Shown: positions 53,138-62,965 of the stretch, piece after piece
How positions within the stretch are numbered: the first letter of the stretch is position 1
Layout: every line of letters begins with the position of its first letter
Assembly: GCA_964016985.1 (NCBI GenBank)
Contig: OZ024827.1
Span: forward strand, 112,148,029 to 112,212,028
Length of the DNA stretch: 64,000 nt
Reading direction: 5' to 3'
Source of the DNA: Anodontia alba
Lineage: Eukaryota > Mollusca > Bivalvia > Lucinida > Lucinidae
Position numbers and translations under genes: made by a program
The notes under the pieces: generated by a model
Told to the model about the DNA's origin: nothing
The model's database searches: none
What the model saw: only the letters and a program-made list of their open reading frames with translations

Positions 53138-56100
53138 TCACCTTTTTTTTGTAAGTTCCGTCAAAGGTGCGGCAATATGAGAAAAATTAGGAATAAAAGA
53201 TCTATAAAATCCTACAAGTCCCAAGAATGAACGTACTTGTTTCTTGGTAACAGGTCTTTCTGCTTTTTCAATTGCTAGAATCTTATCAGGGCAGGGCCTA
53301 ATAAGTGTACCACCAACCAAATGACCAAGACATTCTAAATTTTGAAAACCAACGAAACATTTACTTGGTTTCACAGTCAAATTGGCATCTCTTAGTCGCT
53401 TCAATAATTCCTCGAATACTTGCATATGATGTTCCCAAGTAGATGTGAATATGATGATATCATCGACAAAATTGTCTATATTAGACATACCTTTCAGCAG
53501 TTTCCTCATCAGTTTACTACAGGAAGCTTGAGCTGTTACTAAACCGAAAGGTAGAACTTTAAATTGTAACAGTCCTAATGGTGTTTGAAAAGCTGTGTAT
53601 TGCTTAGCATTCTTAGTTAAAGGTATCTGCCAATAACCTTTGGTAAGGTCAAGCTTGGATATGTACTTATGACCTGCTATTTTCGTAAATATTTCCTCCA
53701 TATTTGGCATCGGTTCTGCATCGAAAACCGTAATCTTATTAAGTGTACGAAAATCTATGCAAAATCTGTTCGTATTGTCTTTCTTTTTGACTATAAGAAC
53801 AGGGGAACAGTAAGGACTTTCTGATGGTTCTACAATGTCTAAATTGATCATGTCTCTTACCTCATCCTTTGCTGCTTCCATCATATTGAAAGGAAGTGGA
53901 TATTGCTTAACTCTTACCGGCGTATCTGTTGTCAACTTAATGTCATGTTCCAACAGAGTGGTACAGCCGGGTATTGCTGTAAATGTACTAGCAAAATTTG
54001 TTACAAGTTGCCTTACCTGACTTTGTTCCTCTTTTGTCAAGTCTGGATTAATGTTTAACAGTTCAACTGACTCATTGTCACAAATTGATGGTGATTCTAC
54101 TAATCCTTCTATATTATCTTCGTTATCTTCCGAAGTACAGTCTAATACTGCTATAGAACATACCTGAACATCTGTAGTCTGTTGATCATCCTCTCTCTCA
54201 ATGTATTGCCTAAGCATATTGATATGGAAAGTTTTTACTTTCTTTCCCATTTTAATTCTATAATCTAAGACACTTAATTTCTCCACTACTTCGTACGGGC
54301 CTTTCCAACTCATCAACAACTTATTTGTCTTAGTCGGAAGTAGTACGAGAACTTTGTTACCTACCTTTAAATGTCGGCGCCTCGACTTCCGATTGTAATA
54401 CTTTTTATACTTCTTAGACATATTCTGCAAGTTTTGCTGTGCTAAACTTACCGTTGACTCTAATCTTTCCCTCAAATCTAAAACATACTGGTAAGTAGTA
54501 CGTACCCGAGGATCCTCGATATCCTTCGTCCACAATTCTCTTAAAACTTGCATAGGTCCACGCACAGGCCATCCATATATTAATTCAAACGGAGAAAACC
54601 CCAGACTTTCCTGTGGAACTTCTCTGTATGCAAATAATAATGGATCTATATACTTGTCCCAGTCTTTCGGACGTTCTGCGCACATTCTAGTCAACATTTT
54701 CTTTAATGTACCGTTAAAGCGCTCTACTAAGCCATTACAGATGGGATGATAAGGGGAAGTAACTAACTGTTTGAATGACAAAAGTCTACTTACCTCTTTC
54801 ATCAGTGCTGACGTGAATTGACTTCCCATGTCAGTTAATATTTCTTTCGGTACTCCGACTCTACTGAATATACTAACTAAAGCTTCTGCAACTGCTTCGG
54901 TCTCAATTGAAGACAGAGCTACTGCTTCTGGATACCTAGTTGCATAATCAACTAACGTCAAAATATACTTATTCCTATTCTCAGTACGGGGTTCAAGTGG
55001 ACCAACCAAGTCAATTGCTACTCTTTGAAATGGGGTATCTATAACTGGCATACTGCCTAAGGGCGCTCTTATATTCCTACCTTTGGCTATAGTGCGCTGA
55101 CATATGTCACAAGACTGACAAAACCTCTTTATATCACTTGCTATCCCTGGCCAAAAGAATTCTGATAGTACCTTTTGAATAGTCCGCTTCACTGCAAGAT
55201 GTCCAGACAGGATTGACTCATGGGCTAATTTCATTACCATCTTGCGATATTGCTGTGGAACTACAAGTTGAATAAAAATCTTACCAAATTCCACATTAGG
55301 TGAACTAAATTGTCTGTATATCAAGTCATTTTTGCGAAAAAACTTAGCATTACCTTTAACTTCTGATTCATCGCAAGCTTTTCGAATTCTTGCCAGAGTA
55401 GGATCATTAACTTGAGCTTCCTTAATTTGTTGAGGTGAAATATCCCTATCGATAATATTGGGGGTTTTGAGTGATGTTTTGGTTTGTTTAGGTAGTTTGG
55501 CTTGGGACCGGGTTTGTACTGCTAAAGCTGGCACCCAATTTATATTCGGGTCATAAGCATCCCTCGCCCCTGGAATATTACCTATAATAACATCAACCAA
55601 AGGGTTCTCCATACAAAGGGCAAGTGTGTCTCCCTTAAAATAAGGAGTGTCTAATGATACTTTAGCTTCAGGAAGCTGTAATGTAGTCCTATCTACCATC
55701 ATGCATGAATGCATCTTGCCAGTCAAATTCTCTGAGGAAACTAATGATTGTTTGACAATCACCCCAGTACACCCAGTGTCGCGCAAGACACTAACAATTT
55801 GGTTCTCCATTATACCCTGTACGGTCTTCATATCATTACAAATGGGTGAAGGTTGAGCTGTAGTACTCACCTTCAATGTATCTTCCATCCCTGGACAGAC
55901 CTTAGTGCCAACATTGCTTGCTTGGACATAACTAACTGTATCAGTATGAATAAAACACGCTCCACATACCTGGTTGTCATCCGATTTCCCGTTATCGCTC
56001 AGTTCCTGTCCTTGTCTCTGATCCTGAAAACGCACATGTTTCGAGGGGGATCTACTTCTACCTCTACCATATGTTCGTGTTGCAGCTACCTTCATATTAC

Positions 56101-57241
56101 CTTTTGCTCTATCAGGACAAAATCTAGCTATGTGTTTTTTATCACCACAAATAAAACATGACCCTCTAAAAGGCTGTGGGCCTTGATGATTATACCTTCG
56201 AACAGAAGGTGAAGGTGATCTCGACCTTGACCTAGATCTTGGTCTTTCATTGATCTTAAATGTCAAATTAAGAATATCAGTATATCTGGCTTCTTTGTAC
56301 TGATCTGCTAATTTACTAGCCTGTTCAAGTGACTTGGGTTCCCTTTCTCTAAGGAAAAGTTCAAGGTCTCTATTACAAATAAATGCAAGCTGATCTCTAA
56401 GTATTAAATCTGCTAATCCATCATAAGTCTTATTAATGCCAGACATATCTACCCACCTTGTAAAATAACTTTTCATACGGCTGGTGAATTGCTGAAAAGT
56501 TTCACCTGAATCTGGCCTACACTTCTTATACCTTCTCTTAAATCCTTCTTCAGTTAACTCATATCTTTTGAGTAAAGCTGCCTTTAACATATCATAATTT
56601 AATGCCTCTTCTATAGGCATTAATGCATATACATCAAGTGCCTTACCTTTGAGAAGTGCGCTCAAATTAGTAGCCCAATCTTCTTTCTTCCATTTTTGAG
56701 CTGTAGCATACCTTTCAAACCTAAGCAAATAAGAATCCATTTCATCTTTACCTTCATCAAATGCTGGTATTTTTGGGGTCTTAGCAGTGACATAAGTTTT
56801 ATCTTCCTTATGCTGCACTGCCGGCTTTATATTTTGCTCTGCGGCCAACCTTTCCATTTCAAATATATGTTTCTTTTGCTCAATGTCTTGTTGTAACTGC
56901 ATTCTTTGTATCTCGCGTTCATGTGCTGCCTTAGCCTCGGCCTTAGCCTCCGCGAGTTCGCGTTCTTTTAATTCACGCGCTGCCGCGAGTTCGCGCTCTT
57001 TTAATTCACGCGCTGCCGCCGTTTCTGCTAATTCACGCTCGCGTGCTTCCTTAGCCTCCGCGAGTTCACGTACGCGTGCTTCCTTAGCCTCCGCGAGTTC
57101 GCGTTCGCGTGCTTGCGCCTCACGCTGTGCCTTTCTCTCGTCGCGTAACCTATCTTGCTGATCCTTAATAAAAGCTCGAAGTGCATCGCCTTCGTACCCT
57201 AAAGTCTCCCCTTGAGCTTTTAAATTTTCTAAGGTCTCCAT
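53138..57241 (-). CDS. Inner gypsy Gag-Pol polyprotein (protease, integrase, RT)
   Basis: 1,367 residues in one frame. Residues about 25-140: charged coiled coil with tandem RERELAEAKEA units. About 155-330: gag capsid-like domain (LLKGKALDVYALMP, FQQFTSRMKSYFTRW). About 360: zinc knuckle CFICGDKKHIARFC. About 487: protease RDTGCTG. About 670-714: integrase HHCC (HESILSGHL, CQSCDIC). About 743/800/838: catalytic Asp (AIDLVGPL), Asp (LTDMGSQF) and Glu (GLVERFNG). About 983: GPY/F module (WKGPYEVVEKL). About 1,200: RT motif A (KLDLTKGYWQIPL). About 1,258: motif C (NFVDDIIIF). It ends LTELTKKR at a stop caused by the A8 run. Gag and Pol are fused with no frameshift or stop between. The integrase precedes RT, the reverse of ordinary gypsy order. 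Confidence 0.93.
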   Translation of the reverse strand: METLENLKAQGETLGYEGDALRAFIKDQQDRLRDERKAQREAQARERELAEAKEARVRELAEAKEARERELAETAAARELKERELAAARELKERELAEAKAEAKAAHEREIQRMQLQQDIEQKKHIFEMERLAAEQNIKPAVQHKEDKTYVTAKTPKIPAFDEGKDEMDSYLLRFERYATAQKWKKEDWATNLSALLKGKALDVYALMPIEEALNYDMLKAALLKRYELTEEGFKRRYKKCRPDSGETFQQFTSRMKSYFTRWVDMSGINKTYDGLADLILRDQLAFICNRDLELFLREREPKSLEQASKLADQYKEARYTDILNLTFKINERPRSRSRSRSPSPSVRRYNHQGPQPFRGSCFICGDKKHIARFCPDRAKGNMKVAATRTYGRGRSRSPSKHVRFQDQRQGQELSDNGKSDDNQVCGACFIHTDTVSYVQASNVGTKVCPGMEDTLKVSTTAQPSPICNDMKTVQGIMENQIVSVLRDTGCTGVIVKQSLVSSENLTGKMHSCMMVDRTTLQLPEAKVSLDTPYFKGDTLALCMENPLVDVIIGNIPGARDAYDPNINWVPALAVQTRSQAKLPKQTKTSLKTPNIIDRDISPQQIKEAQVNDPTLARIRKACDESEVKGNAKFFRKNDLIYRQFSSPNVEFGKIFIQLVVPQQYRKMVMKLAHESILSGHLAVKRTIQKVLSEFFWPGIASDIKRFCQSCDICQRTIAKGRNIRAPLGSMPVIDTPFQRVAIDLVGPLEPRTENRNKYILTLVDYATRYPEAVALSSIETEAVAEALVSIFSRVGVPKEILTDMGSQFTSALMKEVSRLLSFKQLVTSPYHPICNGLVERFNGTLKKMLTRMCAERPKDWDKYIDPLLFAYREVPQESLGFSPFELIYGWPVRGPMQVLRELWTKDIEDPRVRTTYQYVLDLRERLESTVSLAQQNLQNMSKKYKKYYNRKSRRRHLKVGNKVLVLLPTKTNKLLMSWKGPYEVVEKLSVLDYRIKMGKKVKTFHINMLRQYIEREDDQQTTDVQVCSIAVLDCTSEDNEDNIEGLVESPSICDNESVELLNINPDLTKEEQSQVRQLVTNFASTFTAIPGCTTLLEHDIKLTTDTPVRVKQYPLPFNMMEAAKDEVRDMINLDIVEPSESPYCSPVLIVKKKDNTNRFCIDFRTLNKITVFDAEPMPNMEEIFTKIAGHKYISKLDLTKGYWQIPLTKNAKQYTAFQTPLGLLQFKVLPFGLVTAQASCSKLMRKLLKGMSNIDNFVDDIIIFTSTWEHHMQVFEELLKRLRDANLTVKPSKCFVGFQNLECLGHLVGGTLIRPCPDKILAIEKAERPVTKKQVRSFLGLVGFYRSFIPNFSHIAAPLTELTKKR

Positions 57242-57917
57242 TTGTCTAAGTCTCAGTGAAACAATTATAGTAAGAAGTTTGTTTCAATTATGCACAAGTT
57301 TCATAGGATAAGTCTCAGAAAAATCACTATTAAATGCCCTAAAACTAAAATTAACTCTTAGTTTACACTGAAGTCTAACACGAAATAAAGCATTCCACTT
57401 ATATGAATACAATATCCACTAACTCTAGAAGAGGACAATAACAATGCTCAAAAATGATCATAGGCCAACGGCATCCATACTACAAAATAAACCCATACAT
57501 CACTCCTCGTTGCCTATATCATAATATATCCACACAAAATTACTCTTTAACCATGTTAATATCACACCTCTCCGAGTTATCAATGGAACATACACAACCC
57601 TGCGCGTTAGCTTATCCACAATAAAATATAAAGGGCATTCACGGTCAGATAAAAAGTGACCACTGGAAAATAAACAAAGCTTTTCCGACCTTATCCTTTC
57701 TTCACGCCTGCTGTGCTGTATCTGTTTATCTCACCATGTGACACACTACATAACATGATTGACCATGGTCCCGCTTGTCATTACCCTCTGGAATATACAT
57801 AATTTGACAGTAACTAATTCCACATAACTACATATAACTACATAAACAACAAAATATATTTAACACAATAGATCTGATCCTCTGTTTGCTAGAATAACGT
57901 GTCCAAAGTCACCATGA
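57242..57917 (-). other. Inner gypsy leader region
   Basis: About 0.68 kb of noncoding sequence between PBS and the gag start (ATG 57,239-57,241). No domain seen. Confidence 0.7.
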
Positions 57918-57934
57918 TCCCACTTCTGACACCA
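57918..57934 (-). other. Inner gypsy primer binding site, tRNA-Leu type
   Basis: On the minus strand TGGTGTCAGAAGTGGGA starts one base after the LTR. It is complementary to the 3' end of a leucine tRNA (…CTGACACCA) by general knowledge of tRNA-Leu ends. Confidence 0.75.
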
Positions 57935-57935
57935 T

Positions 57936-60169
57936 TGTCACGTGATCGGACGAGCGTTGGGCACGGTGACGATGGACTAGACGCAATCACAAGCAATCAG
58001 AGGATAAACACAACACTTTGTAAAATAAAAACAAGCATGTATTTAAAAAGTTCAAAAAAAAAACTATAATTAAAAGTTCAAATTTCCAAGTTCCAATTTC
58101 TATGTCCCGAAGATTCCATAAACCATAGGTACTGTTAAACTTCATATCCTGAAAAATCTATTTAATTATATTTACATAATTAAATATAATATAAATTTAC
58201 ATAACTTGAAGAAACTTGTCCACGGATGTATCCTTCATGATATTTCCGGTTATCACTAACACTTTTTCCCATAGCACTTTGAACAAAGCTTGCCGGAAAA
58301 CATTTGATGGTCAATCATAGTGACGATAACAGTGGTGAAACAGATACATGATACGGATATGGATATGGATACGGATACAGATACGGATACGGGACCTGAA
58401 AATAAGTACCATGTCCTAGAACTCTCGATATCAAACATGACAAGATATTTCCTTATCAATTTCTACTAGATATACAGAGTGTGTACGCCAAATGTTATAA
58501 ATGCGACAAGTCCGTTGCAATTGATTATTATATAGCAAAATCAGATCCTAAAACCACATGGACGCTGTTAATGACATATAATATTGTAAAAACAATTAAA
58601 CACAGGCAGACACACAGTCAGAATATATCTGACATTCATATTAATCGGAGGAATGGCATCTCGACGATTACACATTCTTACAGGAAGAACCCATGCGCCT
58701 TCCACTGTAAGAATCCCTTTAGAACGCTAAAGGCTAAAATATATTATAACTGCCATTATACCACAATGATTACACGATCACACATCGTCCCCACGTAATC
58801 ATTGGGTACAATATCAACATGCCATCGTCATAGCCTCAAACATGACTCCTCGCTGCTTGAGCCATTTCACCGTAAAATATTCTAGTAAACAGACTTGTGA
58901 TTAAAGTAAAAAGGACCTCTGTATATGTATTCAAGGTGAATATAGTCTTTCATTTGTGTAAATCGCGCTAACTAATGAATGTGTATGCAGTTAACATAAC
59001 GCCTACGGTAGCGTACTTTTACGCGTATATGTACGGTGTGTGCGGTTAACATAACAACATAACGCCTAACTGTGTCTTACATTTAAGCGTATATGTCTGG
59101 TATGTACATGTCAGATGAGAATGTAATATCCATTTATCTTATTCAAATAAAAATATTAATGATTGCATTCTGATCAGGGTCTACAGAACCTATCAGACTC
59201 ACCAGACTGATCAGGATCCATAGAATCGATCAAACTTAACCTCCCTATTCGGTTTATAGTTTACACACCCGACACGGCTTATTCGTCTGATCAGGGTCTA
59301 CACATATAACCAAAGTATACACATCTGATCAGGGTCTATCTACTTATCATGCCGGGTTTGTAAGTACGAATGATACAAAAAATCGCAACGTAGTAAAGCA
59401 ATAAATTTACCTACTCGAATTTTAGCTGCGGTAAAGACGAGCAAGAATATTGCAAGAATAAAATTAAAATAAATTATTGACTTACCATGGTCAGATTCCC
59501 CAGATACAACACAACATGAAGATAAGTAAAAGGAAGACAAGGATCAGTCTTCGATGAAATGAATTTGTAGTGTGTATCGTTCTATTCAACTAGGGAACTT
59601 TTATAGTAATGTGGCACGTTTTGAAACATTGTGTCCACAAGTAATCCGTGAAATTCAAGATCTAAAATTAATATTCACAAGAATACCGTGATAGTCAAGA
59701 TTTAAAATAACCTGTTCGATTGTCCGAACGGTGCAAAGTTTCATACAGCAACTGCTAAAACTATGAAGCAAAAAACATTTTTCTCTCGGAACGCTACAAA
59801 ACTGCAAAATTACGGCAGAAAATTGTCTCCCCTTTCAAAAGATAGCCTTGAGACGAAAATCAATCCCAGAACAGTGAAGATATTGATCACCAACCTAGGT
59901 TCACTCGGAATATATAGTGTTCTGGTAACCGCTCAAGTATGTAGACGTGAATAATCAAATACACCCTCAGCATAACTATCTCGTGATTACCGTAATACCG
60001 TAACCTGAAAGCTGAAGTGTACCTACTTGCTTAAAAAGTAAAACTGTCATCATAATCAGCGCTCCAGTTACAAATGCATTAATCTAACCTGGTTAATAAA
60101 AATCGATACAAACTTCTTTTTATACTATGTACATGTAAAATATATTCAAGATAAAATAGGGACGTGACA
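57936..60169 (-). repeat. Inner gypsy LTR, right (5' LTR of element)
   Basis: 2,234 bp, near-identical to 50,365-52,599: GGTGACG for GGCGACG and A10 for A11. Promoter and transcription start are expected here, but I cannot place them with confidence. Confidence 0.95.
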
Positions 60170-60174
60170 GTCAT
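60170..60174 (+). other. Target site duplication GTCAT, right
   Basis: GTCAT directly after GACGTGACA; matches 50,360-50,364. Confidence 0.93.
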
Positions 60175-60660
60175 ACTGCTTTGACGATGAAAAAGATTGG
60201 GATGAAGGCATTCATTTGTTGTTGTTTGCCGTTAGAGAATCTGTTCAGGAATCTCTTGGCTTCAGTCCATTTGAGCTGGTATTTGGCCACACTGTGCGTG
60301 GACCTTTGAAACTTTTGAAAGACAAATTTCTCTCAAATGATGACAGTTCTCTGAACTTACTTCAGTATGTATCAGATTTTAAAGACCAGCTGTCTGAAGC
60401 TTCCGAAGCTGCTCGGACCAATCTTAAGTCAGCACAAAGGAAAATGAAACGTTGGTATGATTAAAATGCAAAAGAAAGAAAATTCATGCCTAGAGACAGG
60501 GTACTTGCTCTTTTGACTATTCCTGGAAAACCATTGGAAGCCAGATATTACGGCCCTTACACTGTAGATAAAAGATTAGTGATGTAAATTACATTGTTAA
60601 CACTCCTGGGAGACGCAAACAAAAACAGTTATGTAATGTTAACATGCTTAAGCAATACTT
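60175..60660 (+). pseudogene. Outer gypsy integrase, 3' part with GPY-type end
   Basis: It resumes with EKDWDEGIHLLLFAVRESVQ and ESLGFSPFELVFGHTVRG, the usual end of gypsy integrase. A stop after KMKRWYD, then KFMPRDRVLAL and RYYGPYTVDKRLV (GPY motif) and VNMLKQYLDRD. This is the sequence that belongs directly after 50,364. Confidence 0.88.
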
Positions 60661-62028
60661 AGACAGGGATAGCTCTTCTGTTACACCAGTTAATGTTGTT
60701 AGATTAGTTCCTCAGGAACAAAGTGAATTGACCTCAGAAGACATGAACTTGATCAAATCTGATCCTGCTTCATCACAACTCCAGAATTCTGACATTCTAA
60801 AGGATCTCGACCAGAAATTTTCACACCTAGATCCAGTCCAAAGAAAGGAATTGAAACAGTTAATTCATGAATATGAACACTTATTTACGGATATTCCTAC
60901 AAGGACTGACAAAATTTATCATGATGTGAATGTTGAGGACTCACAACCTGTCAAACAACATCCATATAGAATGAACCCAACAAAACAAAAAATATCTAAG
61001 GAAGAAATTCAAGCCAAAGTGAATGGAGTTCACCTTGTATTCTTGTACCAAAACCGGATGGATCATATCGGATATGCACTGATTACAGGACGGTCAATAA
61101 TTTGAGTAAAACAGACACTTTTCCCATCTCAAAAATGGATGACTGTATTGACAAAATTGGAAATTCAAAATATATAACTAAATTCGATCTTCTGAAAGGA
61201 TCTTGGCCAATTCCTCTCACAGAAAGAGCCAAAGAGATCTCCCAATTTGTTACTCCTGATGGATTATATCACTATAAAGTAATGTCTTTTGGAATGAAAA
61301 ACTCTCCAGCAACATTTCAACGCTTAATCAACACCATGATAGCTTGAATCGAGCATTGCGAGGCTTACATCGATGATGCCATCATATATAATGATGTGTG
61401 GAATCACCATCAAGTTGAAGCTATTTCAGATTTTCCGGTGCACACATGCAAAAGACAACTGATGAGGTTTCTTGGTATGGCCGGTTATTATAGAAAATTC
61501 TGTAATAATTTTTCTGTCATTGCTGAGCCACTGACTAATTTACTTAGTAAAAGAATGAGGTTAAAGTGGACCAGTGATTGTCAGAATGCCTTTGATAAAC
61601 AGAAAGCCATCCTGATAAGTGAGCTAGTTCTCTTGGGACCAAATTTCAATAAAGAATTTAAGCTAGCAGTAGATGCGAGTGATGTTGGAGCGGGTGGTGT
61701 TTTGCTGCAGGAGGATGACAGTGGTGTGGATCATCCAGTTTGTTACTTTTCTAAAAAGTTTAACTAGCATCAAAAGAATTATTCTACAGTAGAGAAAGAA
61801 TGTTTGTCTCTCATTCTTGCTCTTCAACATTTTGAAGTTTATCTAACTTCTTCATCCTCACCTATTGTTGTTTTCAGCGATCACAATCCACTGACTTTCA
61901 TCCATAAGATATAAAATAAGAATCAGAGGTTGCTCAGATGGAGCCTGTTGTTACATGAATACAATCTTGACATCAGGCATAGCAAAGGAAAAGATAATAT
62001 TATTCCTGATGCCTTGTCTAGAGCATGA
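60661..62028 (+). pseudogene. Outer gypsy reverse transcriptase and RNase H, decayed
   Basis: A linker (LDQKFSHLDPVQRKELKQLI, HEYEHLFTDIP), then RT: motif A TKFDLLKGSWPIPL, motif B-like MSFGMKNSPATFQRL, a stop after TMIA, motif C AYIDDAIIYN. Soon after, near 61,410, about 50 residues of the RT thumb region are missing and FLGMAGYYRKFC follows directly. RNase H: KLAVDASDVGAGGVLLQ, STVEKECLSLILALQHF, SDHNPLTF, ending DNIIPDALSRA. Several stops (61,103, 61,345, 61,765, 61,911) make it inactive. Confidence 0.88.
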
Positions 62029-62147
62029 TGTCTTGATCTGCGGTTTCCTGTAACTTGCTGTTTATGATACTTGCCTTTATCAGTATTTTATTTTATGATA
62101 ATGTTATGGCAAAAGAAAGCTTTATTACATAAATCTTTCTTTTCCTT

Positions 62148-62159
62148 GAAGAAGGGAAG
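62148..62159 (+). other. Outer gypsy polypurine tract
   Basis: GAAGAAGGGAAG immediately before the 3' LTR. Confidence 0.85.
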
Positions 62160-62745
62160 TGTTATGTATAGTGTTTATTTATTTTAAGCATCATGTTTAC
62201 TATGTTCCATGAATAACTTTATTTACTATGTTTCCATAAATAACTTTCTTGAACAACATGTTTACAATAACATGTTTTTTATGTTCTTGGTTCTGGACTG
62301 GGTTATTTTTGGCATGTCATAGAATATTTAGAAGTTTCTTGACTGACTCTGGAAAATAAGAGATGCTTGTAGTAAATTCTTTTTCTAGAACGTTCTTTGA
62401 TATGATATAAGGAGAAAAGATTTTCACATGGGCATCTTTGTGTACTTTCACTGGAAATTATTCTTTACTGGATTACTTTAATATTTTATTCATTCTGGAC
62501 TTAAATTCTGAATTCAGGAATTATTAATTGTGGGATCAGAAACTGTTATTGGAAGGATTTATTTGATAAATTCTCGTGGATTATTTCAGAGGGACTTTGC
62601 GACATAAACTTGAAAGGTACTCTTTACTTACATTCTTTTGTTTTTGAATCTTGTCTTACTTTTTTGTGAATAAATATTGTTAATAATTTAAAGCTTGTTG
62701 CTGGTTTCACTAATATTTCTTTCTCGTTACGCCTGGCTCGCAACA
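62160..62745 (+). repeat. Outer gypsy 3' LTR
   Basis: 586 bp, TGTTATGTATAGTG to CTGGCTCGCAACA, about 95% like the 5' LTR by eye. Confidence 0.92.
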
Positions 62746-62869
62746 ACATGTATATATTGAAGAAAGTACATGTATCAATGAATTGCATTTAAGGGGTCTA
62801 GGTACATGTGGTACCTTTACTTGTGCTTTTACAAGGGAGGTATTGTTTTACTTCCTTATTTCTCTCCTG

Positions 62870-62965
62870 AACGAAATATCCCTTTTGAAAAGGAGTGTAC
62901 TCTAATAGGAAAGAATTTGCCCTCACCCCTTGGAAGCAAATTCTTTCCTTTTAGAGTACACCCCC
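62870..62965. repeat. Hairpin MITE, AGTGTACTCTAATAGGAAAG type
   Basis: Arms GAAAAGGAGTGTACTCTAAT then AGGAAAGAATTTGC / GCAAATTCTTTCCT then TTTAGAGTACAC, with about 20 bases between. Partial relatives are near 12,510, 20,735 and 22,330. Confidence 0.75.

Larger units (their letters stand above)
50365..60169 (-). mobile_element. Inner Ty3/gypsy retrotransposon, Gmr1-like order, young
   Basis: 9.8 kb on the minus strand: 2.2-kb LTRs, tRNA-Leu type PBS, about 0.7-kb leader, one long fused gag-pol frame (protease, integrase, RT), then RNase H one frame away, PPT and LTR. The LTRs differ by one C/T substitution near the outer end and by A11 versus A10; I see nothing else. The 5-bp target duplication is perfect. 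Everything points to a very recent insertion. Confidence 0.93.
46818..62745 (+). mobile_element. Outer Ty3/gypsy retrotransposon, Gmr1-like order, interrupted
   Basis: A complete frame of 5' LTR, PBS, gag, protease, integrase, RT, RNase H, PPT and 3' LTR, cut at 50,364 by the inner element. Without the insertion it is about 6.1 kb. The integrase with a GPY/F-type C-terminus comes before RT-RNase H. The two LTRs differ at roughly thirty positions of about 586 by my eye count (about 5%), so it is old. Many stops and frame changes make it inactive. Target duplication is not visible: TGCAT at the left, ACATG at the right. Confidence 0.9.

Noticed and set aside
55853..57161. Plus-strand frames of about 100 residues, including an Ala/Ser/Arg-rich repeat protein
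   Set aside because: They are complements of the inner gypsy gag, including its coiled-coil repeat.
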